Assembly: GCA_018340805.1 (NCBI GenBank)
Contig: JACMZG010001914.1
Location: 51,559,281 to 51,623,280 of the forward strand
Source of the DNA: Microvelia longipes
Taxonomy: Eukaryota; Arthropoda; Insecta; Hemiptera; Veliidae
Direction of reading: 5' to 3'
DNA length: 64,000 nt
The stretch's first letter is position 1. Every line of letters starts with the position of its first letter. Positions 9,711 to 20,617 of the stretch are shown piece after piece. The position numbers and the translations under genes were made by a program. The notes below the pieces were generated by a model that was not told where the DNA came from, ran no database searches, and worked only from the letters and a program-made list of their open reading frames with translations.

Positions 9711-9832
9711 GCTCCAGCTAAGGAGGACAAGACCTTTTTCTCGGAAACTATAACAGCTAGAAGGATGCGGTTTTCTTACGAATGAATCAGGATAAGGCTT
9801 ATAAAAACACACTCACTTCTCTCGTGCCAACG

Positions 9833-9835
<3 letters not shown>
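9711..9835. mobile_element. CAGGGTG-end element fragment
   Basis: Starts CAGGGTGCTCCAGCTAAGG immediately after a (TA)n tract and is cut off by another (TA)n tract at 9838. The end resembles that of the foldback at 6731. Only one end is visible. Confidence 0.35.
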
Positions 9836-9837
<2 letters not shown>

Positions 9838-9908
<71 letters not shown>

Positions 9909-9926
9909 ATATATATATATTATATA
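9838..9926. repeat. (TA)n microsatellite
   Basis: TA run between the CAGGGTG fragment and the Penelope-like inverted dimer. Confidence 0.95.
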
Positions 9927-9971
9927 TCGAAGAATCAGCTACCGTCGATACTTGCTGTTGGATATAAATAT

Positions 9972-10008
9972 CCTGGACCGGTTTCGGTATAACGCCATCA
10001 TCAGCCGG
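9972..10008 (-). ncRNA. hammerhead-ribozyme-like motif, Penelope type C (left arm)
   Basis: Minus strand: stem I CCGG, core CTGATGA, extra T, stem II GG / loop CGTTATA / CC, GAA, stem III ACC/GGT palindrome, cleavage base C, stem I return CAGG (one mismatch against CCGG). Sits in the left arm of the inverted dimer at 9927-10260. Confidence 0.58.
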
Positions 10009-10177
10009 CGGGCAACACTCGAGCTCTCAACTAATAAAGTTAAATCAGTGATTAACTTCTAGTCTCAATGAGCACGACGAGCCCTCTGAAGATCTTCAGA
10101 GGGCTCGTCGTGCTTATTGAGACTAGAAGTTATTCACTGATATAACTTTATTAGTTGAGAGCTCGAGTGTTGCACCG

Positions 10178-10214
10178 CCTGCTGATGATGGGGTTAAGGT
10201 GAAACCGGTCCAGG
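10178..10214 (+). ncRNA. hammerhead-ribozyme-like motif, Penelope type C (right arm)
   Basis: Plus strand: stem I CCTG, core CTGATGA, then TGGGGTTAAGGT in place of a good stem II, GAA, stem III ACC/GGT, cleavage base C, stem I return CAGG. Stem I is perfect here (it is mismatched in the left arm), while stem II is lost. Each arm therefore carries a different defect. Confidence 0.5.
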
Positions 10215-10293
10215 GATATTTATATCCAACAGCAAGTATCGACGGTAGCTGATTCTTCGATTGCTTCTTAACTTGCGGTAAATATACCTTTTA

Positions 10294-10301
10294 AATATAT
10301 A

Positions 10302-10378
<77 letters not shown>

Positions 10379-10437
10379 TATATATACATAGATATATATT
10401 ATTAATACATATTATAATATATATTATATTATATATT
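10294..10437. repeat. (TA)n microsatellite
   Basis: TA run with ATAATATATA variants right of the Penelope-like inverted dimer. Confidence 0.95.
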
Positions 10438-10444
10438 ACTTTAC

Positions 10445-10530
10445 TACTATTGGTTGCATTTCGAAACATCGGGAAAACAACTTAACCACATTCGACTATC
10501 AATATAATCAAATAAACAGAACTATCGAAA
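10445..10530 (+). mobile_element. AGAGATAT-type MITE, fragment
   Basis: ATTGGTTGCATTTCGAAACA followed by AACTTAACCACATTCGACTA resembles the left third of the family (ATTGGTTGAATTTTGAAACA, AACCTGACCACTTTCGC). Ends not seen. Confidence 0.35.
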
Positions 10531-10614
10531 AATAAAAAATAACTTTCGAACGCTTTCTTAAGTCGATATGAAACTTTTTACAAATATCAACCTTGTTAAT
10601 GTCCCGAATCCTAT

Positions 10615-10790
10615 AGTTTATAAAATATTTGTTACGTCATTAACCCACAATAGTGACCTCACAAACATTTCAAAAAATCACCAATTTTTAAAAAGTGTTT
10701 AGATCGAGTTAAAATATTTTACACGTGTACTAGCACATACGGTTAGCAAATTTACGAAGTTACATTTTATTATCAATAATAGTTCTGGTG
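10615..10790 (+). repeat. R5S middle segment, diverged
   Basis: TTACGTCATTAACCCACAAT matches the CRE-containing middle of R5S (TGACGTCATTAACCCGCAAT); the rest is too diverged to delimit. Confidence 0.35.
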
Positions 10791-10999
10791 TTATTGATTG
10801 ACACATATAACATAATGTAAACAAACCATGTTTTTTGATAAATTCATTTGAAAAGTCGATTTACCGTGGCAGTATGCCACGTATATAAACTAGTAATATG
10901 AAGAACTGATGTAAGACAACGACCATGTGGCCGAGAAAGGGCCACAGGGAGGCGCGGGGCCGTCTTACGGACGGCTCTTGCCATGGAGTAGACTTGAAA

Positions 11000-11310
11000 A
11001 CTAAAATTTACCTATGGATCATTTGTTATTTTAGGATAAATAAATTCATTTAGGAAAACAGAGAGGCGTTGGGGCTGCGAAGCGGCCGAGCAATGTTCGT
11101 CTGAAGAGGTGTTGCAGTAAAAATTTAACGACTTGTATATTCTAAAAACGAGCAAAGCGAGTCCAAAGTAGGAAGGATGAGCGAAGCGAGTCCAAAGTAG
11201 GAAGGATGAGCGAAGCAAGTCCAAAGTAGGGAGGATGAGCGAAGCGAGTCCAAAGTAGGGAGGATGAGCGAAGCGAATCTGATGTGATGTAAAAAGTTCC
11301 AAGGAGGAAA
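11000..11310 (+). repeat. R5S tail with expanded GAGCGAAGCGAG module
   Basis: A 33-34-base unit (GATGAGCGAAGCGAG, TCCAAAGTAGG) occurs about five times in tandem between 11145 and 11285, after TGTTGCAGTAAAAATTT and before GTTCCAAGGAGG. Elsewhere the R5S tail has two such modules. The antisense 96-residue frame here reads the tandem repeat and is not a gene. Confidence 0.7.
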
Positions 11311-11770
11311 AACCCCGTGGCCGATTTGTTATTTAAAATAATTTAAATAAAAATCTATTAATAAGTACGCACTTATTAAAATATGTGCGAATGTAACTTT
11401 ATTTTCAAACGAATTAGATAAAAATAAAATTCTATTAGAGGCAAAGTTATCTACGAAAGTTTCCTAAAAGGCTTGAAATGAATTTAGTTGCCATCAAAAA
11501 AAGGAGGTGGAAAAGCATTCCAACTTGACGAAAATAGATTTCCCTCATTTAGTAATTAAACAACTTGTTTTTCACTTATACCATTAACTCGACTCTCTAG
11601 ACAGAGGAAGAGGTGAAGAGGAGGAAAGAAAGGAATTACCAAGAACAAAAATAAATCTAATAAAAACTTTTCCAGTAATCAATAGTAGAAGTTTGCGTTA
11701 AAATAAAACCAACAATTTCATACACTGACTGTATAAAATTAAATCTTATCAGACCATTATATACATTGTA
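11311..11770. other. nothing recognised
   Basis: AT-rich DNA between the R5S tail array and the SINE; a purine-rich stretch lies at 11595-11640. Confidence 0.45.
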
Positions 11771-11771
11771 T

Positions 11772-11850
11772 AGCCTCCTCCGTGGTCAAGAGCATCGTCT
11801 TTACATTGACCTTGGCATCACGGAGGTCTCAGGTTCACATCCCTGCGAAC
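11772..11850 (+). mobile_element. tRNA-derived SINE, head only
   Basis: GCCTCCTCCGTGGTCAAGAG (A-box-like) and AGGTTCACATCCC (B-box-like) at tRNA spacing. Cut by a (TA)n tract after TGCGAACC. Same head as the copies at 36521 and 62371. Confidence 0.6.
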
Positions 11851-11851
11851 C

Positions 11852-11878
11852 TTATATATATGTATTTAAATATATATA

Positions 11879-11931
<53 letters not shown>

Positions 11932-11947
11932 ATATATTATATATATT
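11852..11947. repeat. (TA)n microsatellite
   Basis: Begins inside the SINE at 11850 and truncates it. Confidence 0.95.
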
Positions 11948-12787
11948 CATGGAATTAGGGTGCCAGAGAATGGATTTCTTCCACGCCCGCTAACTGGAGC
12001 TCATATGCGTTATTTTCGGCTATAAATCGTTACAAGGATATTGCATAGTTTAAGACTCAAGGAGTTATTTAGCTCTAGACAATGCAGAGAAAGCTTTGTT
12101 ACTTGAAGGTCAGAGTATAGAGCAAAAACTTGACCTTCTCCAAGACCAGGCTCTCTAGAGACGTCTCTATTCTCACCAGCTTGCAGAGATAGAGATTTCA
12201 TTAATTACAAAATACGGCTTCATAATTGTTTCAAATCTTTTCTTAAACTAAGATTTATTAGGATTAAGGGTTAAAATTAATTGCAATTAAAAAAAAAATT
12301 AAAAATGTTTTTTAATTTAACTTTGGGGAAAGCAATATGTAACGTTTATCCAAGAAATATAACTAACCCAATGAAAAATATAGACAATATGTGATTAATA
12401 CCTGTAAAATAAATTTAAAAAAATGTCATAACTGATTATCTAACTAAATAATCAAGATCCACCAAGCTTGACGCGAGATGCCTCGGTCTGCCAAGACCAG
12501 GTGCGCTAATTTTCCCTTTCATCATATTAAAGTTTTTCTAGTAAAACAAATTTGGCTAGAATTCTAGGTCACTTGAAACCCACTACCATTTCTACGAGTA
12601 CGCGAAATAAGTAGAAATGGAGCAGAACTTGATATCACGCTACCTATTTTTACTTAAACGGCGACTGGACCATTCTGACCACGCGACCAAAGCGTATATT
12701 TAGCGGCGCATGCATAATGATTTTATAATAGTAATTTAATTAATATATATTAGTGCAATATTATATAGATAAATAGATAGCTTTTTA
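11948..12787. other. nothing recognised
   Basis: Slightly GC-richer at 12100-12190, where a 63-residue minus frame lacks any motif. No element ends found. Confidence 0.45.
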
Positions 12788-14541
12788 ACTTTTCCTCATT
12801 TATACCGTAGGTATACAGGAAAAGTATTGTTTTTGCAAAAAAATCCGAAACCGGGATAAAACCGGAATTATCAGTTTCAGGCGTTTTTGAAGTCCTCCTG
12901 AGTGGTTTTCGCAAAGTTGTCTGTATGTATGTGTGTGTGTGTTATCAACGTAGCTCCTAGTGCATTTATGCTAGAGAAATAAAGGGTCATTCTATGTCAA
13001 ATCAACACAAATAAAGAACATTTTTGGAATGATGTCACCGATTTTAATATAATTTGGCTGACAGGTAGGCACCATAGAAGGAAGAAAATACCCAGATTTT
13101 TGGCTAATTTGGTGCAGCCATATTGCCGCAGTAGGGTGGTGAATTTTCCAAAAAAATGTGATTTTTCAACATTTCTTTAAATACAAAAATGGCTGTATTT
13201 AAAATTCTGCAAATGGTATGATTATTATTTTGGTGGCACTTATAACCTTAAACTTAGCCCTTTCAAATAGATTCTAAATACTTTAGGATAATTAGTCACA
13301 AGTTTTTATTATGAGCAAATATAAAATGAAAATGCTAATATCTCAAAAAGCGCCTTTTTAAAAATTTTGAAAAAATTCCTAAAAAGAGCTTAAAGTGTTA
13401 GTAAAATGTCCACTAAGTTTCATTTTGGGACCGCCATGGGATTGGACACAGTAGCGCATAACGTTTGTCAAATAGTAAAAAAGTTACTTTTTTGCAACTT
13501 CTATCAATGATTATGTGATAAATCTTAACTTTTTTACTCTTTGACAAACGTTATGCGCTACTGTGTCCAATCCCATGGCGGTCCCAAAATGAAACTTAGT
13601 GGACATTTTACTAACACTTTAAGCTCTTTTTAGGAATTTTTTCAAAATTTTTAAATTAAAAAGGCGCTTTTTGAGATATTAGCATTTTCATTTTATATTT
13701 GCTCATAATAAAAACTTGTGACTAATTATCCTAAAGTATTTAGAATCTATTTGAAAGGGCTAAGTTTAAGGTTATAAGTGCCACCAAAATAATAATCATA
13801 CCATTTGCAGAATTTTAAATACAGCCATTTTTGTAGTCAAAGAAATGTTGAAAAATCACATTTTTTGGAAAATTCACCACTCAACTGCGGCAATATGGCT
13901 GCACCAAATTAGCCAAAAATCTGGGTTTTCTTCCTTCTATGGTACCTACCTGTCAACCAAATTATATTAAAATTGGAGGTATCAAGTATTTTTACCTGTG
14001 TTGATTTGATATGGAATGACCCTAAAACTTTGTAGAAGTGTACCGCTATAGTTGTGCTATTCGGAACATATTTGTGTATGACGTTATTAAACCAATAATG
14101 ACTCAGCAAAAAATTTGAAAATAAAAAGCGAAAATATTATGGGATCCGATTTAAATTTAGCACGCATGTAGCCATGAATAAGACTATCATACGTGCTAAG
14201 TTTCATCTCATTATCAGCATTAATTCAATTTATATCAAATGACTTTCAATTTATGACAATGACTACATTTTTAAAAACTAAAAACCCGGAAAATAATCCA
14301 ATTGACTTAGAATGTGGTTTATGCATTTACATTTAAGAGATAAATAAGATCACTAAGTTTCCTTTCAATATGACAAGTATATCCATGATTTTTGGTGGGT
14401 CATTCGAGTTAAGCATCATCGTATGTGGTCAGAGCCTGGATGGGTGACCACTGGTAAATAAATAAATATATTCTAAGGACGAGCGAATCGAATCCGATGT
14501 AATGAGGGAGAGTTCCGAGGTACCCCGTACCCAATTTTTTT
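12788..14541 (+). repeat. R5S repeat, complete, split by a foldback
   Basis: Starts ACTTTTCCTCATTTATACCG and ends CGAGGTACCCCGTACCCAAT with a T run. About 715 bases once the 12984-14022 insertion is removed. Order: terminal hairpin, GAAACCGGGAT block, GTGTGT tract, CRE region, the 5S-like segment (14400-14456) and a GAGCGAA tail module. Confidence 0.75.
12984..14022. mobile_element. foldback element with 4-bp target duplication TAAA, inside R5S
   Basis: A 1039-base near-perfect palindrome: arms of about 500 bases and a centre of about 40 bases near 13505. The ends are GGGTCATTC, and the flanks are TAAA at 12980-12983 and 14023-14026. Removing it restores an uninterrupted R5S copy (gctagagaaa TAAA actttg against the consensus gctagagagttgaaactttg), so the empty site can be read from the sequence. 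No coding capacity. Confidence 0.85.
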
Positions 14542-14568
14542 AATTAATATTGATTATTAATATTATTG

Positions 14569-14736
14569 AATTTGGTGCAAGTGTATAACTTTATTTAATA
14601 AATAAGTACACTAAGTTTCGTTTGAATATGACAAGTTTATCCATGATTTTACTAGCGTTGAGCGTGTTCAATGCTATATGGGTGACCGCTGAGGACGAGC
14701 GAAGCGAGTTCGAAGCAGAGAGGATGAGCGTGTCGA
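14569..14736 (+). repeat. R5S 3' part, tandem duplicate
   Basis: Repeats the 3' half of the preceding copy from AAGTACACTAAGTTTCG through a shortened 5S segment (14654-14693) and GACGAGCGAAGCGAGTTC. The plus-strand 61-residue frame here is incidental. Confidence 0.6.
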
Positions 14737-15682
14737 TTTTCTTAAATGTAGTTATTTCGGTTTCTTTTGAATTTTCCGCAAAAACGGTTGATCCGATCAA
14801 GCTGTAACCTGAATGTCACGATATATATTTCGTCAAACTCTATAAATTTCACGTCCTCAATACAACACGTAATTATATCTATATTGAGGATCTGCGGATA
14901 TTAAATACTTCTAATTCAATAATACTGAGAGAGTCACTGGATAAATGCACTAACATTTGATTAATACGCGGTAATATCGTACATAGAGCGGGTTAGTTCT
15001 GTCTAAATGTAGCGTCAAATCACCGCCCTAATTCAACAACTGTTGGCTTCTTTTCATAAACCTACCTCTAGAATATTTCTTTCTTACTTAATTCAAATTT
15101 TATATTTCATCAGCTATTGAAAAAAAAAATCTTTAGAAACATTAATTTAATATAATATTTAGATTTATTAAATTTATGATTTAATAAAATAATGAATGAC
15201 GAGACAATGTATATGGGGCATTTAATTAGTTCATTTATTTTTATCGGGTAGTGACAAGAATCCGGTCATTTTAAACATTGCTTTAAGAATCTTGATGAGA
15301 CGCTATAATTTTCTAATTGATGTCTAGGGCGTCGAATAATGATGACGTATAGTACATTCGATTCAAGGGCATTTGTAATGAAAGAACAAGTATAATGACA
15401 CATTAATGCCACATTAGGAATTTAATGACAGATTAACACATAATAAGTTTTTTACGAAACAGATCGAGATCAGAGGCTTTTGGAACCGTGCTGTTTCGCA
15501 GCCAGCATGATATTCAGAAAAAGTCTTTGCGTGTATAAGATGTTGTTTGATATTAGTTTTTTGTTTATTTGTCAAAAGGCATTTTGCGATGAATTGTGCG
15601 AAGTTTTATCATCAGGGCTACAGGGTACAAATTGTGGCGCTAAAAATAATAAATTCATTGCCGAGGGCCACAAAGCGTTTTT
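14737..15682. other. nothing recognised
   Basis: AT-rich. The 101-residue plus frame at 15480 runs into an R5S start and shows no domain. Confidence 0.45.
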
Positions 15683-16012
15683 ACTTTTCCAAATTTATAC
15701 CGTAGGTATACAGGAAAATTATCGTGTTTGCAAAAAAACCCGTAACCGGGATGTCACCGGAATTATCCGTTTCAGGAATTTTTAAGGCCTCCTAAGTGGT
15801 TTTCAAAAGGTTGTCTATATGTGTGTGTGTGTGTGTCTGTTATCATCGTAGCTCCAAGTGTACGCCAGAGAGTTGAAACTTGGTATAAAAACCAGTCTAC
15901 CACTGTGTTGTGCTATTCAGAAATACATTTTTTATGACGTCATTATCACGCAATAATGACTCGGTAAAATTTACGAAAAAATCATAAATCGTGGAAAAAT
16001 GATGTGAAATTC
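15683..16012 (+). repeat. R5S repeat, 5' part with intact CRE
   Basis: ACTTTTCCAAATTTATACCG through TGACGTCA at 15935-15942 to GGAAAAATGATGTGAAATTC. No 5S segment, so 3'-truncated. Confidence 0.65.
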
Positions 16013-16811
16013 GTAGAAATAATTTTTAGAAGCAATGAAAGTTTACAGAGTTCTAAATTGTATAGCACTCTGTATTAATAACAAAGTCATATCTAAGCAG
16101 TTATCAGTTTTAAGCAAATTCCGCCTTTATTTTATCAGAGCGGAATGTCATAACAATATTTCAGAATAAATTAAGAATTTTAAATTGGAAAACAAAACGA
16201 ATACCATAGCAAATATAATTATATACAAAACATGTTATGCAACATGCTTATATAACGAATGTGAAGTATGTTATTAAAAATATTAAAAATAAAATTTAAT
16301 ATTGATAAGTCAAAATGGCTTACACTAATTAAAATTTAAGCCATTTGAGCAAATTTCCAAAGGAAGAAAAAGCTTATATAAGATTGTAGTTACTCGTACA
16401 TACATATATATACACATACACCTATATTTAGTAAACTTAGGTAATTTAAAAACTCCTATAACTTTTGCTAATTTAACTTTTCAGAGTTGGAAAAAGTAGT
16501 GACAAAATTTCCATATTTGAGTTACAGTTACCAAAATAACAGTGCAAAATCAAATTTTGCAAGAGTCAATTATCTCGTAGAAGAATCATGTTCCCCATAT
16601 TTTTGAGGATTTAATGTTGGTGCAACTGAAATGCTCCACCCGATAGAAGTATCTAAGAGTTTCAACCCTTACGTACGGCGAAAGATAATTCTTGAAGGCT
16701 TTCTCAAATCGGAACGAAACTTGGCGGCCAAGAGGCCGAAGCCCTCTCTTTTTTCATAGAGGCGGTTTTTCATAACATTACGTATAGTTTTAAGCGCAAC
16801 AGGTGAATAAC
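16013..16811. other. nothing recognised
   Basis: AT-rich, with AAGAGGCCGAAGCCCTCTC at 16727, shared with 20440 and probably part of an undefined repeat. Confidence 0.4.
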
Positions 16812-17355
16812 CTTAGAATAAAACTATATATAGAAGGAGCACTACTGATAACACGAAAGCTGCACCGGTTCACTGGTGCACCTAAGTAATGCTGCCACCC
16901 TAACAATATACAATTTTCTAAAAAAAGTTGGTAATACTTCCGGTTGCTGAATTATTATGTTCTATTATTAATTAATGATTGATTATTCATAAAATACTAA
17001 TATAAATATCGGTGCATCACAATATTTAAAGCATTTTTAATTGTAGTTTAACGTATTTATTAAAATTATAAATAAAAATTAGTCCTCGTCAACTAAATGT
17101 AGATTCTTGTTTTTCGAAACCCTTTTGCCCTTTTAAGACCAGTTTTATTAAATACTCAGCAGGTGTTTTAAGTTATTATATTTGGTCTTTACGATCTTTC
17201 TTCATTAATAGATATTTATGACACATATTTAAAATAATGTTTTGTTGTCAGGTTGGCAGCATTACTTAGATGCACCAGTCAACCGGCTTTCGTGTTCAGT
17301 GGAGTTACATTGTGTTTACGGCCCTGTGCTCCTTCTATATTAGTATTATTCTAAG
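16812..17355. mobile_element. non-autonomous TIR element with 8-bp duplication TGAATAAC
   Basis: Ends CTTAGAATAAAACTATATAT and the complement of CTTAGAATAATACTA, flanked by TGAATAAC at 16804-16811 and 17356-17363. Subterminal blocks (GGAGCAC, ACACGAAAGC) are also inverted. An 8-bp duplication points to hAT or P-like superfamilies. A one-ended relative lies at 27964. Confidence 0.75.
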
Positions 17356-17650
17356 TGAATAACCTTAGATCTTTGCTTACAAGTCATTATCAAAACATTA
17401 ATTTTATTTATAAATCATACTACTTATTAAACTGATACATTTTAGCTAAAATAAATATTATGATAAACAGGAAGTACTTGGAAAAATCAATAGGTGATAA
17501 GAGCTGATTTCAAGGCCAATAGACAAAACGTATTCATTATGAAATTTATGTTTCAAGACACTAATTTCTTACTTTTAACAATCAGGTCTGAGTATAGTTC
17601 CCTTCACGCTAATAAAAATGTAATTAAAAAAAATCCATCAAAAGTAAATA
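17356..17650. other. nothing recognised
   Basis: AT-rich spacer between two TIR elements. Confidence 0.45.
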
Positions 17651-18048
17651 CTACAGTCTATCGTTTAGTCTAAAATCTTGACAGGTCAGTTTAGACACCA
17701 CTGATTCTTCAGAAAAAAATCCCTGCAAGAAGGGAGCGGGAAAAAACTATGTAAACAAATCAGGTTATTTTTCCGTATTTTCTTGGCGATGTTTTTTACA
17801 TTAATTTGTGTATTATATTTTAAAATATTTTTTTAGAATTAATTTGAAAGTAGTTTTCAAAACGATTGTAATCAAAAGAAAGACAAACAAAGTGAATGAT
17901 AGCCGGGAGAAGGTTTTTTCCTACAGCGGGTTTTGCGGTAGGGAATTTTTTTCTCTTTTTAAGTGAGAGGTTGGCAGCGGCTTCTCTATTTGCTCAATCC
18001 CCAAATACTTATGACCTTAGGATTTTTAAACTAAACGATAGACTGTAG
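17651..18048. mobile_element. short TIR element, ends CTACAGTCTATCGTTTAG
   Basis: A terminal inverted repeat of about 26 bases encloses roughly 350 bases that include GGGAGCGGGAAAAAAC and CTACAGCGGGTTTTGCGG blocks. No target duplication is convincing. Non-coding. Confidence 0.5.
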
Positions 18049-18410
18049 GCATTAAATCCAAACAAACTGCTAACTACTATCTAAAAAACTACTATATTAG
18101 TTTTTAATGATATTCACAACTTTTAGTTGAGTATTTTAACTAAGAAAATTTTCTTAGAAAATAATTTTGTAATGGTTATATCAGATAACAATAGTCAAAG
18201 GAAGAAGCCAGATTGGCGAGGTAAGTAGAATCCCTGTTTGCAACTACTCTATCAAGGATTTTGTAAAGTTAGCAGCTAGGTAGCAAGGTGTGACTCAGAC
18301 ACCGTGGTACGGCACCCGAACTAGCCAAATAGTAAGGTCAACATAGCATTTTCCGTGATTCTACCAACATCACAATAGAATTTCCTGAACAATATCTCAT
18401 GGTTAAGTAC

Positions 18411-18936
18411 GACATCATCAAGGATCATTTCTTGATCCTTTTTCATGAAATCAACGTTATTTCTTTCCAATTTCCTTTGGAATAAATTCGCTATTGCGTG
18501 TTTTCGTGCTTAACAGTACACTTCTTGCTAAAGGAACCAGTTTATACTTTATACCTTGAGAAGTTACTCAATTGCCAAGCACTACTCGTAATTAATTTAC
18601 TCTGTATTTTTCAAAGAAAAAGCACTAAAACCTTCAAAGAACCCAACCATGAGACCAACTGAGCATTAAAATAGTGCAAATAATGGAGTGCGCTGCCAAT
18701 GTTAGAGGCATAGTTTTGTATAACCAACAGTGTAATTATGCGCATTTCTTTTGAAATATACTGAAAAATAAGTTATGAGTAGCGCATGATAATACGCTTT
18801 ATACCTGAGTACCTGGTCAAGGTATAAAGCATAATCCGGATCCTTGATCAAGAAATAGGTTGCAAGGATGAATTAAGCACGAAAACACGCATTTCAAAGG
18901 TAATTCGCCCGACATGCGGACCACCACGCCAAAATA
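18411..18936. mobile_element. ATTCTGG-type TIR element, left end diverged
   Basis: Right terminus is the complement of GGCGTGGTGGTCCGCATG, followed inward by AATTCGCC, TTAAGCACGAAAACACGC and ACTTTATACCTTG-like blocks; the left arm carries the same blocks inverted. The centre contains TCAAAGAACCCAACCATGAG, shared with 20820-21170. Confidence 0.5.
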
Positions 18937-18960
18937 TTTTGACAAAATAAACGTATTTCT

Positions 18961-19003
18961 TATGTTGTATTATTGTACGTAACATACAATAATACAACAT
19001 AAA
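18961..19003. other. perfect hairpin, 18-bp stem
   Basis: TTATGTTGTATTATTGTA and its exact complement, separated by seven bases (CGTAACA). It lies just right of the ATTCTGG-type element. No terminator-like T run or coding context. Confidence 0.8.
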
Positions 19004-19310
19004 ATATTTCCGGAAATTATAAGAAAGAAAATTCGCTAAGAACAGCTAACAAACAACTGCTTCAATAAAATTTCAAGAAAGTTGATTTTGAAAAGAAGTC
19101 AAACTAAACTAGCAGCTAATTAATGCGATTTAGTCCAACATTTCTCGCGCTAGGGGTTTTTCTTTCTTTGATGCTGACCAATAGTATAAAAAAAAGGGTT
19201 ATAATTTTATTACAGAATTTACACAAAAAATGCGCATATAAATCCTATAAGTTATACAGAACTCTGGTCATCACATCCACATCTAGTGATGACCAGAGTA
19301 ATTTGTGTGT

Positions 19311-19374
<64 letters not shown>

Positions 19375-20617
19375 ATAAATATATGTATGTATATATTTGT
19401 TAAAAACAAAGTTCTTAAGATACAAATCAAAACAAGTTTTATTCTAATAGACTTAAAGAATAAAACAAAATACAAATTATTATTGAACTAAAGTGAACTA
19501 AACATGGCGGACATTTTAGTTTTTATTTTACTAATAATATCACCAAAGTTAATATATCAACTTAATAAAACAATTTTTTTAAGACAAAAGTTACCATTAA
19601 GCTCTAAAATATTAAAAATAAATATTATAAAATTAATTAATTATTTTTATAAAATTAAAATTTAAACTAATTTTATAAAGTTATTAAAAAAAATCTTTTC
19701 CTTGCCTGAACCATAGTTTTTTTTGCAACAACCCTGCTCGGCTAGAGGGGGGAGCGCCCCCCCCCCTGCCTATGCCTATGTCATATACTATAGAAATGTC
19801 TAAGACCCTGAATATATTCCTCTGGAAATTCGCTAAAGCACCTTGATAAAATTGGCGAAACATTTATTTTTGATTATAATTGGTATTTAAGTTTTAAATT
19901 GGATCAGTTCCTTGAGGGAATTATCTAATTATAAATTCTAATTCTAAAAAAAATACGGTAATTACTTCATAATGTTTACCTATCGACCTCGTGACGTCAC
20001 ACGCCTCTATTTTCTATTTAAAAATAGAAAATAAACTTCTATTTTATTCCCCAAATTAAGGCTACAATTTTAATCATTATTTTCATGGCATCGCTAAAGG
20101 CTTTTCATTCATTACCTCCTAAAAAAGGGGAAAGCATTGCATAAGAAAAAAAATAGAACACATACTTTTTCATTAAATTGCGACGTTTTAGCACCAAAAG
20201 ATTTCAATAATCGAAACAAATTTGTTATTTGAATGTATGTATACATGCTCGCATTTCTTCAAAAACACGCTACAGCAAAAATGACTGATGCAATTTTAAA
20301 TAAACTTGACAAAAAATCAATTAGAATAAGAGAAAGAAACAAATTGATGTAGGAAATAATTTCTACCAAACGTTTCAAAATGGCTTTACTATGATCTTTT
20401 AAAAAATTAAAAAAGAGCCGGTCCACGAGGCCCTGGAGCAGCTAAGAGGCCGAGGGCCTCTAGCTTTGTATACAGGATAGGTTTAACGTCAATATTACGT
20501 TTCTATAATTTTACAGCCCATGTGTAGGAAAGCCATGTTTCACGAACGAGGCTTTCTTCGTTTACCTTTCTATGTTTATCGTTAAAATTTCACCTTGTTT
20601 TTTCAAATGAATAATAA
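19004..20617. other. nothing recognised apart from a TA tract
   Basis: Includes GATCAGTTCCTTGAGGG and GGCGAAACATTTATTTTTG (19850-19920), loosely Penelope-like, an AGAGGCCGAGGGCCTC block at 20446 and a C-run at 19755. No gene seen. Confidence 0.4.
19314..19390. repeat. (TA)n microsatellite with GTGTG flanks
   Basis: TA run flanked by GTGTGTG on the left and ATGTGTGTA on the right. Confidence 0.95.

Larger units (their letters stand above)
9927..10260. repeat. inverted dimer of a Penelope-like UTR (type C)
   Basis: A 334-base near-perfect palindrome. Arms start TCGAAGAATCAGCTACCG and meet at a palindromic centre (GAGCCCTCTGAAGATC and its complement, about 10081-10108). Each arm has a hammerhead-like core and the ACCGGTCCAGG block. 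(TA)n tracts flank it on both sides. Confidence 0.6.

Noticed and set aside
12984..14022. Long palindromes as assembly artefacts
   Set aside because: Four-base target duplications and a restorable empty site argue for real insertions; only long reads could exclude artefact for the 2.8-kb one.
19850..19920. A further hammerhead (GGCGAAACATT context)
   Set aside because: The CUGANGA strand reads CTTGATAA and no stem I pairs.
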